DNA from: Purpureocillium takamizusanense
Taxonomy: Eukaryota; Ascomycota; Sordariomycetes; Hypocreales; Ophiocordycipitaceae
Length of the DNA: 64,000 nt
Direction of reading: 5' to 3'
Assembly (NCBI RefSeq): GCF_022605165.1
Contig: NC_063070.1
Span: 2,542,001 to 2,606,000, forward strand
Part shown: in pieces, positions 11,545 to 23,368 of the stretch
How positions within the stretch are numbered: position 1 is the stretch's first letter
How the letters are laid out: every line of letters begins with the position of its first letter
Made by a program: the position numbers and the translations under genes
Notes under the pieces: model-generated
Databases searched by the model: none
Told to the model about the DNA's origin: nothing
What the model saw: only the letters and a program-made list of their open reading frames with translations

Positions 11545-12905
11545 TCAACGTCCCCCTTTTCGAGATCTCTGCGCCGCTCCTTGAGCCCCTCTGCCTGCGG
11601 CACCAGGTCCATGGTGTCGCAGCAGCCCACTGGCGTAACTATGTGCGTGATATACGATGCGGACCAAAGGCACCATGTTCGACAATATCAAGGCCTGCCT
11701 CGACGGTGTCCTTGTCGAGGCTCTCATAGCACCTGTGGGGGTCAGCAGACGAGCAAGAAACGGGTTCACCGTGGTAGACAAGTCCCAAGTTTCGCCCTCT
11801 ATCGCCACTGGAAGAGAAATCATATACAAGATCAGCGCTGCAAAGGGAATCAATCCAATACCGTTCAAATAAGTGCCAGTCAGTCCAGCCAAAGAATTAA
11901 GGTACTTTTCGATGATATAGACCCTACCAGGCTGCCCATTCCCTTTCTACTCCAAGAGAAGGCGGCGTTATATGTGGCAATATGGCATGTCTGTCGTATA
12001 CAGCCCCAAGGAGAATTGGTAAATCGGCCCATTACTAGGGGTATGCTTTACGGAAAGCATTCTGTTGCCTGACCCGTCATCCCCAAGCAGGTCATAGGAG
12101 TCATTCGAGAATTGTGGCGGGAAAGGGGACACGAAACGCCATTCGCGCTCTGCTTCAGCGTGCCCACAGCCATCATGGTAAGTGACATGCTACAGTTCAG
12201 GGGTATCAACAAAACACATTAATCGACACATTAACTGGGGACATAATAAAACGAAAATTTGGAATGGACAACGTCTGATCTCGTTGAATGTCGAGCTCGT
12301 TTTAGAAGGCGTCGTATCGATATGGAGCACGGAGACAGAGCGGGAAGGTTCCATGGCAGAATGCCACCGATTCATATGGTCAGGCACTTCAGGCAGTGCC
12401 CCCTCCCCGGAATCGATGCACCAACCTGTACCAAGAACTCCAGAGTCTCAATCTGCGTGGCATACAATGCCATCGAAGGGAGCCACACAGCATGGGGTGC
12501 CATGCAGCCGGGAGAAGTTCTCTGGGCCTGTCAGGAAGCGGTGCTTCTGATCAAGATGGTCTGGAACCCGTTCGAGTTCCACGCTTGTGGTTAGTTGTCC
12601 ACGTCGACACACGGTAGCTGCGGGCACCGTCCATCGCCGAGCTTGGGGTTGAGGATGGTGACATCGTCTCCGGCTCCAAGTCCGGGTACTATATTCCCAA
12701 GGCCTACGTCGTATGCGCTGACATGGTCCGCAAACCTACAGGAACTGGTCTGGACCAGGCCACGAGGCGTCAAGATGAGACGAAGATGTTTCGTTTTAAG
12801 AGTAAAAGAACATACCGCTGGCATTGTATATCAGCCACGAGTCGAAATGGGCGACGTGAGAGGGAAGCTGGTGGAGTTTTACATGGAATTACCTCCTGCG
12901 TTCGA
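11545..12905 (+). pseudogene. Decayed UbiD-family (ferulic acid decarboxylase-like) gene
   Basis: Pieces of a UbiD/Fdc1-type prenyl-FMN-dependent decarboxylase can be read in order, but in shifting frames and across stops. They are: MFDNIKACLDGVLVEALIAP (near 11673), GREIIYKISAAKG (near 11810), LPIPFLLQEKAALYVAIWH (near 11930), IRELWRERGHETPFALCFSV (near 12105), VELVLEGVVSIWS followed by EREGSMAECH (near 12290-12370), WNPFEFHAC then LVVHVDT (near 12560-12610), GVEDGDIVSGSKSGYY (near 12640), and RGKLVEFYMELPPAFEG (near 12860). In the family the two Glu of EGPxGE are catalytic, and both survive here as EGSMAE. In-frame stops (for example near 11871, 12070 and 12592) and several frame changes mean no full product can be made. 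The family match is from memory of UbiD sequences; decay is seen directly. Ends are approximate. Confidence 0.8.
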
Positions 12906-15180
12906 GGGCTCAAGTCGGGTCTGACGGCAGGTTTCGTTTCACCCGTGCTCAGAGGAGGCCCAGGACAGAGTCAGGCGATAATGGAACTCGTACGGATTCT
13001 GAGTTTTTGAGAGCTGCACGAGTCCACACGAGACAGGCAGCCAAGATCTGTCAAGCACATCAGGGGTGAGTGGACCCAGGTCAAAGTCGGGAACATGCGC
13101 CTGATTCCCTAATGAGCAAATTGATTTAGCTTCGTACTAGCAGGTAGGGTTGCAAGCTGCTGTAGCAAGTATTGAACGCCAAGTCGGCATCGACATGGTG
13201 ACGAGCGATGTTGCGCTGCGCCTCATCGGAATGGCCGCGATCGACGCTAACACGGTGGGATCTGGACAGTACGTGCGTGGTTCCAACGTCCGATCTCGCC
13301 TTCGGACTTAAGAATCAGTCCCGTAAAAAGGGAGCATCAATGCAAAATTTGTCATGGTCTCGCTTTGGGGCGCAACGTAGATGGAGCCCGTAACTAAGCC
13401 GCCGTTGCTTTCCCCGGATCGCCAGACCCCTTTCCTTGCCCATGGGACCGTTCGAAACGACAGACCACCCGCGTTGTTCTTTTTTTCTCCGGTGCCACTT
13501 TTCCTCTTTTTTCTTTTCCCTTCCTCCTCTATCGGAGAATGAGGTTCCTGTAATAGCCGGTGCGGTCTCGAGTTCGGCCACCGCAGCCTGGGGCGACACT
13601 TGTCGGCGGCCCGTCGCAAGGGCGAGCCGGCGCAGCAGATCGATTCCCGGATGGCGTGCCAATTGGTTACCGAACAATTTCGGTGGCCCGCACGGGTACG
13701 TGGGTCGTGCCTAGGGAGTAGGTAGGTAGTAGGTAGGCAGTCATGCAGTGAAGGCACAAGCAGAGTCAGGGTAAGGGTTGTTTGATTTGAGCCGCAGCGG
13801 TGGCTGACGGGCGTTTAGGGCAGTCCTGTGAAACAGGGGCGATGATGGTTGGGAGCCTGGGAATGCCTCAGGAGATTTGGCGCTTCGAAGCGCGCGGCGA
13901 CATGAGACTTTCCGTCGACGGATGTTGCCACCAGGAGCGCATCAGCAAGCAAGTCGTGGTTTTGACCTGACCGGAAAGTCTCGTTGGGGTGTTAAAGGAG
14001 GATCCCTTGCGTTATCGAGGCATCGTGAATCGACCAGGCCCGGGGCAATGCCCAGGCGCCCGGATGGTTTGCCGGTCATCGGCGGCACTTGGGTCGAGGT
14101 TTGAGAGTTGAAGCTCCCGCGGACATGGTCTGTTTTCGAGCTCATCGGGCCACAATGAGGTAGGCGACGGCTTGGTTTGCTCCTAAGGTAGTCGGCAATG
14201 TTCCGCGCGCAGCCTAAGCTTAACAAAGATGGGCTGTCTGCTTAAGTGCTAGCGCTAGTACAGACGATACTGGGGGACGCTACGAGTTGGACTGGGGCCA
14301 TCCACTGGGCTCCTGCGCACTTGCCTTGGCTTGGTTGGCCTGGCTCGGGCGAAGCACGCTACTGGCCCGTCAAGCGTGCGTCCGCGCGAGAGGGGAGGCG
14401 CCACTGGCACCGATGGCTTGGGATGGCAGGAGCAATCGTCAGTCGCCCGTGCCCCCTTCCCCCGTCGCCCGTCATCCACCGCCCGTTACCTTCCTACCTA
14501 CCCAATGCCATCATGGGAGTAGGTGCGGGTTTCTTGCATGTCTGGGCTGCCGTTGGCCCGCAGCAATGCAGTACCTGTATTCCCTCCCAAGTAACTAGGT
14601 TAGTACCACGCTCCAGTACCTTTAACCTTGACTTCGCCCCCAGAGGGAGCTCTGCTCACCGGCACGACCGACAGAGGCTGACAAACAAACAGCCAGCCAC
14701 TGTTGCGCCTATTCCTCGCTCAACCACCAGAACGTTCCTCAACCTTCGCTTCAGCCTCACCACCCTTGCCACCCCTCACCCAGTCAGCGAGAGCATCTTC
14801 TCTCACCGATGCCTTCGACTGCTCTTCCTAGACAGCCCCAGCGACGTCGTCTGCCAGTTCTCGCTTGACAGATCCCGGGTGACCGCTCCGCCCAACCCGC
14901 ACGGCAACCCGGCTGACACTCGAGGAGCGCCGTCAGTCAGAGTTTAGGCACTGTCAGTCATTTCGCTTCTCAGTCCTTTCTACTGCCCCGTGCCTGGCAC
15001 TTGCCCCGCCAATAGCCGGCAACGCGAGCCTTCACATAAGCGGTTACAGCCCAAGCAACACGACCTCCGCGGCCTCCACGGCTTCACAACACTTAGGCAG
15101 AGTCGCAGACATCGCCTCTGGGGATTTCTGTGTTGCGAGCTGGTCTTGCGGCAACCATCTAAACTAGCTACCCAAGGCTT
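12906..15180. other. Intergenic region upstream of the bZIP gene
   Basis: About 2.3 kb with no intact gene. Near 13140-13310 the + strand has a protein-like open stretch (QVGLQAAVASIERQVGIDMV..) of unknown origin, possibly a further gene remnant. A GTAGGTAGGTAG-type run lies at 13715-13740, and a pyrimidine-rich stretch at 13470-13530. The last 700 bases probably hold a long 5' leader of the bZIP gene. Confidence 0.45.
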
Positions 15181-17181
15181 ATGGCCTTAGTAGCCACCCA
15201 CGCCGTGGTTCACCAGGCCTTGTCATTTCAACCCCGCCCGTCAGGGGCCCTCGGCAATATGCAAGCGACGACCGATCTTTCCATCCTTGGCGCTCAGCAG
15301 TACGATCTCGCAGGAGCCTTTCCCGCGGAGCAGCCGGACGCCCCGCAAAGAGTACCCAGGTCAGCCAAAGGTGCCACAGCGACGACCGGAAAGCGGGCCA
15401 AGCCCGACTTGAATGCCGATGGCAACGACAATGAGGAGGAGGAGGAGGAGGAGGGCAGGAAGAAGCGGTCTAGAGGTCGGCCGCGGCTCGACACCAAGGA
15501 TGAAACGGCCGCAGATCGCCGACGCACGCAGATTAGGCTCGCTCAGAGAGCTTACCGTCATCGCAAGGACACTGCCATATCCTCGCTTGAGCAAAAGGTC
15601 AAGGAGCTCGAAAAGGCCAACGCAGCCATGAGCAAGGAATTTGGCGACTTTTACAAACTTCTCATGGCAGATGGAGGGGTTGCCGCTGCTCCTCAAGTTG
15701 CACTTCGTCTCAGATCGATTGCGGACAATCTGCTGTCGCCGTCGACAGCTCAGGACGGTTCGGTTGGCAGTGATAGATCTCAGTCTGCCGATACGGAGGA
15801 CCAGGCAGATCCGCCGCTTCCTGCCCGTCAGAACTCCGGCTCCAGCTCTGAATACTCGAGATTCGAACCGCCACCTCCAACCATCACTCACCCCCAGCCG
15901 TATTCTCAAGGCGGGTCGGTCGATATCTCGCCGTCAGCCCCCGCGGTCCATATGCCAAGCTCATTGTCCTACGAGGTCGTCACGCAGCCCACTCCGAACA
16001 ATGCATCCTTTCCATTTTATGCCTCTATGGAACCATCTTCATCTCAGTTCGTTGGGCACCTACCTAGCCCTGACCCCTACACCTCACTGCCACCGCCACC
16101 ATCATACGCAGCCCATGAGGCAACATTTGGTCGTCGGGTCCAACGAGCCACTCTAGAGGCTGGCTTGCGCTTGATATCGATGTCTAATCCGCCGCCAGAG
16201 CGGTACGCTGCCGTGTTCGGCTTCTGTCTCTTCTTCGAATCCCGTGATGCCATCATTGGCCGCCTGAGCCTAGCTCTTACTCGGTCACGGCAGGAGGGCC
16301 TAAGCCATTGGAGAGCTCCCTTCACCAACCTCGGAGGCGCGGGCACCTTCTTCCTCGATAAGTCTAGCGGTGTGCCGTCGGCGGATGGTTCGGATGACGG
16401 ATTGTTGCCTATCGGGAATCAGGGCACCCGCGAATATTTTCGACCAGCGGAAATGACTGGCTTCTCCATGGGTCCTTTCGGTGCCGAAGTCGAAGAAACT
16501 CGTGACGAACGGCTAGATCATCGTATGCGCATGCTGTATCCAGGATTTGAGGGCAACTTCTTCGACGCGGATGAGGTTGAAACGTATCTGCGTCACATCG
16601 GGATCACCATACCGCAGAGTGCCGATTTCGTCGAGGCCGAGATAAATGTCGACGAGCTACAAGATGACACAGCACCAATTCCGAGGCAATCTTTGTCTCG
16701 TGAACCTAGTGCATTCGGCAACGCAAGCATGTTTTCATCTGAGTCTGGTTACGGGAGCGTCGACAGTGGATCCGCCGGACCTGGGACCTGGGGAAACAAC
16801 AGCCCCAGATCAGTCCACCATGGTTTGTCTGCAGCGGATATACAAGCAACCACGCGACCCATGTCGACCATCCTCCATAATAACGTGACGACCGGCGCCA
16901 TGGATTTTCCACATGGCCTCACCTCCTTCATCTGCCCTCCGGGTCTGGAAGGAATGTGGCAGCCGACGCCGGCCTGGTCGAGAGCCAAGATTACGGTGGA
17001 TGTGAATATGCTGGTGAAAGGTAGGGCAAACTCGTGCGGTTAATTTATCTCGAGAGGACAAGGCTGACTGCGGACAGAAATCGTGGGCACATCTGTTTGC
17101 CTAGGCAGGACACCTGGGGTGCGACGAAAGGACGTCAACCGGGCAGTGAAGCTTGCTGCCGGACTAGTCGCCGCTCACTAA
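15181..17181 (+). CDS. bZIP transcription factor
   Basis: Exons 15181-17020 and 17078-17181, joined across a 57-base intron (GTAGGG...GACAG, CTGAC branch site) with phase agreement, give 647 residues. The bZIP domain lies at residues about 108-165. Its basic region reads RRRTQIRLAQRAYRHRK and is followed by a leucine-zipper heptad segment (ISSLEQKVKELEKANAAM). An acidic run of Glu and a basic GRPRLD patch precede it. This form of basic region, RLAQRAYRxRK, belongs to a widespread fungal bZIP group. A second conserved region at residues 315-510 (aromatic, RYAAVFGFCLFFESRD, then YPGFEGNFFDADEVETYL) suggests a dedicated regulator rather than a generic AP-1. Without the intron the frame ends seven residues after the splice site; with it, a further 34 residues follow. 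Function and target genes are unknown. Confidence 0.88.
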
Positions 17182-17738
17182 TGGATGATGAGATTGTATG
17201 AGAATCATTCCCTTGAGCGACGCGGGAACAGCATTGGATAGCTTGGTCCATATATGACGCACATCAGCATGGGGCAGAGGCAGTTTCCCCTTGGAGCCAC
17301 GGAACGATACCCAGAGTTTCACGCTCTTCCTCCTTGATAGCATTGGCATTGGCGTTTGATTTGTCGGCCATTTTGTGTTGCGCGGTAACACTGTTGAGTG
17401 CTGCAAGTACATACAGAGAGCAGGGATCTTCACCCATAATAAAACGTCTATTCCCTGACTTGTTCGTCGACGGTATCGGACAAGATTACCTGCCTCACTG
17501 GGGTGCGATGCTGCGCTGGTGTTTGCCCAAAGCCACGACTTGCCCAACTGGGTAGGACGGGTTGGTGCCGTGTGCCGGGGTTGTCGTGGCCCCCGCGCCC
17601 CGCCCCGCTCCGACATCGTTCACTTGCCCACTTGCAAGACAGTGACATCCAGCCGCCCCCATCAACCTCTCCTGCATCTCATTCACGAGAACCACACACA
17701 TATGACTCGACTTTGCCTCCTACCGCGGCCTTTGCACT
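17182..17738. other. Short intergenic region
   Basis: About 560 bases between two tandem + strand genes. It should contain the terminator of the bZIP gene and the promoter of the asparaginase gene. No gene is seen. Confidence 0.5.
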
Positions 17739-19495
17739 ATGGAGTATAAGCAGCAGCTCCCAGAGCCCGCGACTACCCGCGTTCGCATCAAACCCCGCAT
17801 CATTATACACGGCGGCGCGGGCAACATCCGGCGGAAAGGGTACCCGCCGGGCAAGTACGAAGAGTACCGCCACGCGCTGCTCACGATTGTGCGTTGCCGT
17901 CTTGTAGAGACGCTGAATCCCAGGCGTGGTGCGTGGGCTCCGCTGACTTGATACGTCTCTTGGACTCCCAGGTGCGAAACACAGATGCCTTCATGAACGG
18001 CGACGCTGGCCGTGACACGTCGGAGGAGAAGAAGAGGTTGATGCACCAACAGCGGCAGCAGCACGGCCCGACGGCGCTCGACATCGCGACGCATGCCGTC
18101 GTGCAGCTCGAGGACTGCCCGCTCTTCAATGCGGGCCACGGCGCCGTCTTCACACGCGACGGCATCAACCAGCTCGAGGCCTCCGTCATGGTCTCCCGCG
18201 GACGTGCAAAGCGCGGCGTCGGCGTCTCGGGCCTGCGCCGCGTCCGCAACCCGATCCTCCTGGCGAAGGCGATGCTCGAGCGCGGGGACGCGGACCTAGG
18301 CGGCGCCGGCGCCGGCCGGCCATCATCATTTCTCCCAGGAAGGGACGCTTCTGGTGAAGAAAGGCGGCGGCTCGAGGGAGAAGCGCACAGGACCGATGAG
18401 GAGGAGCATGGCGAGCGCGGTGATGATGACGGCGGCGACGATGATGACGGCGATGACGATGATGACTTGGATGTACCGTCGGCGCAGGGCCACACCATGT
18501 TGTGGGGTCGCGCGGCAGAGCAGCTCGCCCGCAAGTATGGTCTCGACATGGTCGACCCGAGCTACTACTTTACGCAGCAGCGGTGGGACGAGCACATCCG
18601 GGCCCTCGAGCGAGAGAAGCAGCAGCAGCAGCAGCATCGCGGCTCCTCCGCCTATTGCTCCCAGACGACGGCGATGGTGACGGCGACTTGGTCCGCCGAC
18701 GAGTACCTCCCGCAGGGCACGTGCGGCGCCGTCGCTCTCGACGACCGGGGCGTCATCTGCGCGGCGACGAGCACCGGCGGCATGACCAACAAGCTCACGG
18801 GCCGAATCGGCGACACGCCCGTCCCCGGCGCGGGCTTCTGGGCGGAGGAGTGGGAGGAGGAGGTGACCAGCGGCAGCAGCAAGTCCATGTGGGATCGGGC
18901 AGCCGACGCGGTCGCCAACACTACCGCAGGCATCACCCTTGCCGGCCCGCTCAAGGGCCTCCTCGCCGACTGCCTCCCCACGCCATTCCTCTACACGCCC
19001 GTGCCGCCGGTCGTCCCCTTCACACACAACGACTACGACGATGGTGCCCACAGTCCCCATCGCCGCAACGACTACAGCAACGACAACAGCAACAACAACA
19101 GCAACATCGTGGCGACGCGCTCGACGGGCCTCTCCGGCACCGGCAACGGCGACTCCTTCCTGCGCATCGCCGCCGCCCACACCGTCGCCTGCCTCGCGCG
19201 CCTGCGGCCCCTCCCCGCGTCCCGCGCGCTCGCCGCCGTGGCCGGCCCGGGCGGGGACCTGCAGCGCAGCGCGGGCACGCGCTGGGGCCGCGGCGCCGGC
19301 GAGGGCGAGGGCGGCATCATCGGCGTCGAGTGCGCGCTGTGCCGCGACGCAACCACAGGGGAGCTGCTCGCCGCGCGCAGCGAGGTCGTCATGGGGTACA
19401 ACTGCGGGGGCATGTACCGCGCATGGATCGACGACCGGGGCGAGGCCGTCATGAGCGTCTGGACGGACGGCGCGCCGGACGAGGACTGGCCGTAG
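17739..19495 (+). CDS. Asparaginase / isoaspartyl peptidase, N-terminal-nucleophile (T2) type
   Basis: Exons 17739-17888 and 17972-19495 with phase 0 GT-AG splicing, giving 557 residues. Exon 1 supplies the family N-terminus (IIIHGGAGNI). Exon 2 supplies FNAGHGAVFT, LEASVM, the cleavage site GTCGAVALD and the TSTGGMTNKLTGRIGDTPVPGAG segment. In this Ntn-hydrolase family the proenzyme cuts itself just before the Thr of GT-x-GA, which becomes the nucleophile; here that is Thr300. GTGNGDSFLR and the C-terminal half fit as well. The protein is about 200 residues longer than bacterial homologues because of low-complexity inserts: an acidic Asp/Gly run near residues 205-235, a Gln run near 275, and an Asn/Asp/Ser run near 430. 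Probable role is hydrolysis of asparagine or isoaspartyl/glycosyl-asparagine peptides. No signal peptide is seen. Confidence 0.9.
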
Positions 19496-20346
19496 GACAA
19501 GCTTCGTGTCGGCTTGACCCTGCCTGGGTCGTGACGTGAAAAGCGTCAGGGATGAAGGCGCTGCACATGAGTGTGTAGATTTTGAGCTAGTAGAGGCCTC
19601 GCCAGATAAGACGCAAGAGAAGCGATATGTCTTCCGCTCTCACATGCACATCTGTCGCGCAAGCACACATTGCAGTATTGGCGCCTTGTATTTCGCTGCA
19701 CATTCAATATGCGCAATCGACACTTTGTCCTACCAGCGTACACAGTCGGCTTATATCGTATCACACGCCTCCGTGCCCTCACCCTTTGCCCTTTTGCGAC
19801 CCTCGGGGCGACCAAGCCGTTCCCGTTCCCGCGTCGCCTGACCTCCCATCGCCGAAGCCATCTATAGTACACAGTAACGCCGGTGCGATGCGAGTCGAGT
19901 TATGAACCAGCCCCGTATGTGATGATGATGTCGATATCGCGCGTCGCGTCGCGTCACGTCTTCGTTCGGCTCTCTCTCTCCGTCTCTCCCTACCCCTGTC
20001 CCCCCTTCTCTCCTCCTCTTGATTCCTATAAAGCACAAACGCTTGACAGGACAGGTTTGCCCCCCTCCACTATCCAGGTCGTTGCTCCGCTGATCATGTC
20101 AGAAACATCGACCTCGCAGGTAAACCGTCCGACTAACGAAGAAAACAGTTGGGGGGGGGCGTAAATAAATAGAAACAACATGTAGTTTGTAGTACAGTGA
20201 GTTGGGAGAGGCGTCGTCGTGCCGCGGCCAGAAGCGAGGCGTTGCAATTTCTTTTCGCGCAGTCCATACCGGGCTCCAAACCCGGCTTCGTCAACGACGT
20301 CGTCATAAGTTATCGTCCTGCCGTCCCAGCATGAGCAAGGTCGATG
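19496..20346. other. Convergent 3' intergenic region
   Basis: About 850 bases between the 3' ends of the asparaginase gene (+) and TIM17 (-). A pyrimidine-rich TCTCTC stretch lies near 19970-20020. No gene or RNA gene is seen. Confidence 0.5.
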
Positions 20347-20918
20347 TTACAGCGCCGCCTTCTCCATGCTCGGCGGCGGCTGCGGGACCTCGAGCTTGGT
20401 CGTGCCGCTCAGCATCTTAGAGAAGGCGATGCCGACGCCCTCGATGACAGCGAGCAGGACGGCGCAGCCAATGGCGCCGTTGCGGGCCGACTTATAGCCG
20501 CCGCGGATGGCGAGGGAGCCGCCGGTGAAGAAGCCGGCAATGATGGCGTTGTAGGGGTCCTCCTTCTTGCGGATGCCCTTGACGGCGCAGTCAAAGGTCG
20601 AGAAGAGACCGCCCCAGACGCCAAAGTTGCCGCCCAGGACGGGGGCGCGCATCTTGACGGCGGTGATGGCGCCAATGCGCCGCTCGCCGTAAGGGGAGTT
20701 GCGGAAGCCCTTGATGCCGTGCCAGATCGTTCCGCCGATAGCCTGGAGACGAGTTGTGTTAGTTTTCCAATCCCAAGGTGACGAGGCGCGGCGCAAAGGA
20801 CGGCTTTTTCGCGCGCACGCGCATGAGATAAGGGTGAGGTTCGACGTACACCCATGCAGAAAGCACCGCCAAAGTCGTTGAGGACGACCCAGGGGCAGGG
20901 ATCGCGACCGTGATCCAT
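20347..20918 (-). CDS. tim17: Mitochondrial inner-membrane translocase subunit TIM17
   Basis: Exons 20918-20850 and 20742-20347, with a 107-base GTACGT...CCAG intron in phase 0, give 154 residues. The N-terminus reads [20 protein letters not shown], then [20 protein letters not shown] after splicing, which is the highly conserved start of TIM17. The rest has the four-helix Tim17/22/23 fold with glycine-rich helices ([29 protein letters not shown]). TIM17 is a core subunit of the TIM23 complex, which brings presequence proteins across or into the inner mitochondrial membrane. Length and start agree with the family. The start fits because the acidic residues of the N-terminus are needed for channel gating in yeast (established knowledge). 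Confidence 0.97.
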
Positions 20919-22189
20919 GGCTGCTGCTGTGGTTGTGGAGGAGGAGGAGGTGGTGGTGGTGGTGTCGGTCCGGGGAGCAACTCAACGCTGCAGAGAGGGG
21001 AGCGAGGGTCGTCAAACGGCGCTGCACGCGGGCTATCGTGTGCCGTCGCAGAGTCGTCGCTATCGCCCGCGGCGGTGAGAGAGTGAGCGACGCTGGGAGG
21101 GAGGTGGTGGTCGAGGCCGAGGGCGGGTGGTGGTGACGGACAAGGAGAGGGTGAGAGTGACGAGAGAGCCCTTTTTTTCTGCCATGCCGATGGATTCTTT
21201 CGGGAGCTCCGTTTTTTTTTCTTGTTCCCTCGCCAATCAAGGGTCGCATCGCGGCTCGGGGGCGAGCGGCGAGAATCTGCTTAGTCACCACCCGCCACGA
21301 CCAAATTGGGCTATCGTCGAGTGAATGAACGGCCAAGTCAAGCTATCAAACGTACTCTTTTGGTCGCCATGCTAAGATTTTACGTGGGCTTGTTTATTCT
21401 GAGAGACTACGACTCGGATTTCCCATAACGTCCTTGTGTGCGCGCTCCATCTGCGTACTTTGCACCATGTAGGAAGTGCTATCACGGCTGCACCTAAGAT
21501 CCTACGACACAAGAACGACAAAGCCGAACATGGGCAAGTGAGATTCAGAGTGCAAGATGCTTCCAGCAAGTATAGCATGCATCAGAGCAGTCCTCCTACC
21601 GTAGGTATCTAGTCGTGCGAATCCAGCCTTGCCCCGCAGACGTCGATCGTCCGTAGTTCGCATGTAGGTACTTCGTAGATTCAGCCGGAATAAAATTCCC
21701 CGTGGTGCCGAGCTCAAAACGAAGATCCCCCCAGAGCTGCGGGGACCCGACAGGCCGCCTCCCCCGGACGCCAACGGCGGGCCCCGTTCAGGGCGGCGGC
21801 GTCGGCGACGGCGGCGCCGACTTTCCCGAACCGGCTCGCCGACGCAGCGGGATGGGGCCAGCGAACCTCTTCCCCCAAGGCACAGCCCAGCCCCATCCGC
21901 TACTAAATACCTGCTAGGTACGTGGCGTTTCGTAACGCATCTACCTACCTGGGGATGCTGGGGTATATAAAATCAAAAAAAAACCACTGGTCCAGCAGAA
22001 GCCCATCACCAACTACGTGCACTCTTGCTTTCTAGTGAATAACTAGGTCAAATTCCGCGAATATCAAACGTGACGCAAACCCACCCACCCCGACAACAAC
22101 ACAGACTTTCTTTCTCTCTCCTTCCTTCTCGCCCCTCCCTTCCATCCCCATCCACACCCCGCGCACAGCTCGCCGCTCCCGTATCCACC
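20919..22189. other. Divergent intergenic region between TIM17 and GNAT genes
   Basis: About 1.3 kb that should hold both promoters. Contains a TATA-like element at 21964-21972 facing the GNAT gene, and TACCTACC-type motifs near 21905-21950. No gene is seen. Confidence 0.5.
21964..21972 (+). promoter_or_regulatory. Candidate TATA box of the GNAT gene
   Basis: The sequence TATATAAAA lies 218 bases upstream of the ATG at 22190, followed by an A-run. Its position suits a promoter with a leader of roughly 190 bases. This is motif reading only; no transcript start is known. Confidence 0.4.
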
Positions 22190-23088
22190 ATGCCCCTCAA
22201 GGTTCTCCCCGCCTCCGCCCCCGACGTCCACCGCTCCGTCGCCATCGAGAAGCGCGCCTACGGACCCAACCGCTACAGCGTCGCCCTCTTCCCCGGCCCT
22301 TTCCCCGACCCCGCCCCCGGCGCCGGTCCGGACGATGCCCGCGTCGACACCCTCCTCGAACAGCTGCGCGAGGACCCCGCTGCCTGCCGCTGGTTCAAGG
22401 TCGTCGACACCGACATCCCAGCCAGCGATGGCGGTAACGACGGCGAAATGATCGCCTTCACCATGTGCTACTTTTGGACCACGCCTCGCGACTCGCTGCC
22501 CCCCCGGCCCGCCTGGGGACCCGGCACGAACCCCGAGGCTTGCGAGCTCTTCTTCGGCAAGCTGCGCGACGAGTGGCTCGCCCGAATGGCTGGTAAGCCA
22601 CATGCTTGTACGTGGCCTCCACCCCCCTGTTCCATTTGTTATACATTCTGTCCACCTCTGTAGCCCTTGAAGGCTACACATTGATTCATGTCTTGGGAGC
22701 GCGGTCCAATTATACGCCGTCACTTCCAGAACCGCTTGATTCATATAGCAGAGCGCGTGTCGTTGCACATGCTCTTCCCCTTCAATGAATTTTGGCATTG
22801 GTATGGCGACACGAGAACCCCAGAACCTAACCCGCTACAGACCTCAAGCTCCTCCATGCCGACCCCGACCACCAACGCCGGGGTGCCGGCTCCATGCTTC
22901 TGCGCCAGCTCGCCGTCGAGTCCGACCGCCTCGGCCTCCCGACGTATCTCGAGGCCAGCGAGGAAGGCGTCTCGCTGTACGAGAAGAACGGCTTCCGCCG
23001 AGTCGCCACCATCGTTACGGACCTGTCGCAGTGGAGCGGGCCTACCGACGCAGAAACCGTCCTGATGCTGAGACCAGCGAAGAACTAG
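22190..23088 (+). CDS. GNAT-family N-acetyltransferase
   Basis: Exons 22190-22607 and 22841-23088 give 221 residues. The donor was chosen as GTACGT at 22608 because it yields GKPHAYLKLLHADPDHQRRGAGSML, a proper GNAT strand followed by the acetyl-CoA-binding Q/RxxGxG/A loop (here QRRGAG). A competing GTAAGC donor 15 bases earlier also keeps frame but deletes part of that strand. The C-terminal part (YLEASEEGVSLYEKNGFRRV) is the usual GNAT motif B. The substrate is unknown; fungal relatives include many uncharacterised detoxification or metabolic acetyltransferases. Probably cytosolic, with no signal sequence. Confidence 0.88.
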
Positions 23089-23368
23089 CTTCCGATCCAA
23101 TCCTTGTAATATTGCTCACGCGATGCCAGCGCCCGATATTTACTTCAGACTCTCGGCTCTGGGGGATTGGAACGACAAAAGGGGGGAGGCTTCGCTGACG
23201 CCCGTTATGAATTTCGAAAATGTTGCAACCTGTCAACTGTAACTTTAAGGACGTTAATGTACAAATTTTCAAACTCCCTTCAACGCCGACTCGCAGGGGT
23301 ATAATCTATTTTTCTATGCCTTTGGCCTCGACTTCTCAGGGGTAATCGTTGCGTCAGCGCAACCCTGC

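Noticed and set aside
22593..22607. Alternative GTAAGC donor in the GNAT gene
   Set aside because: Keeps frame but deletes the GKPHA segment preceding the LKLLHADP strand; the GTACGT donor at 22608 gives a better family match.
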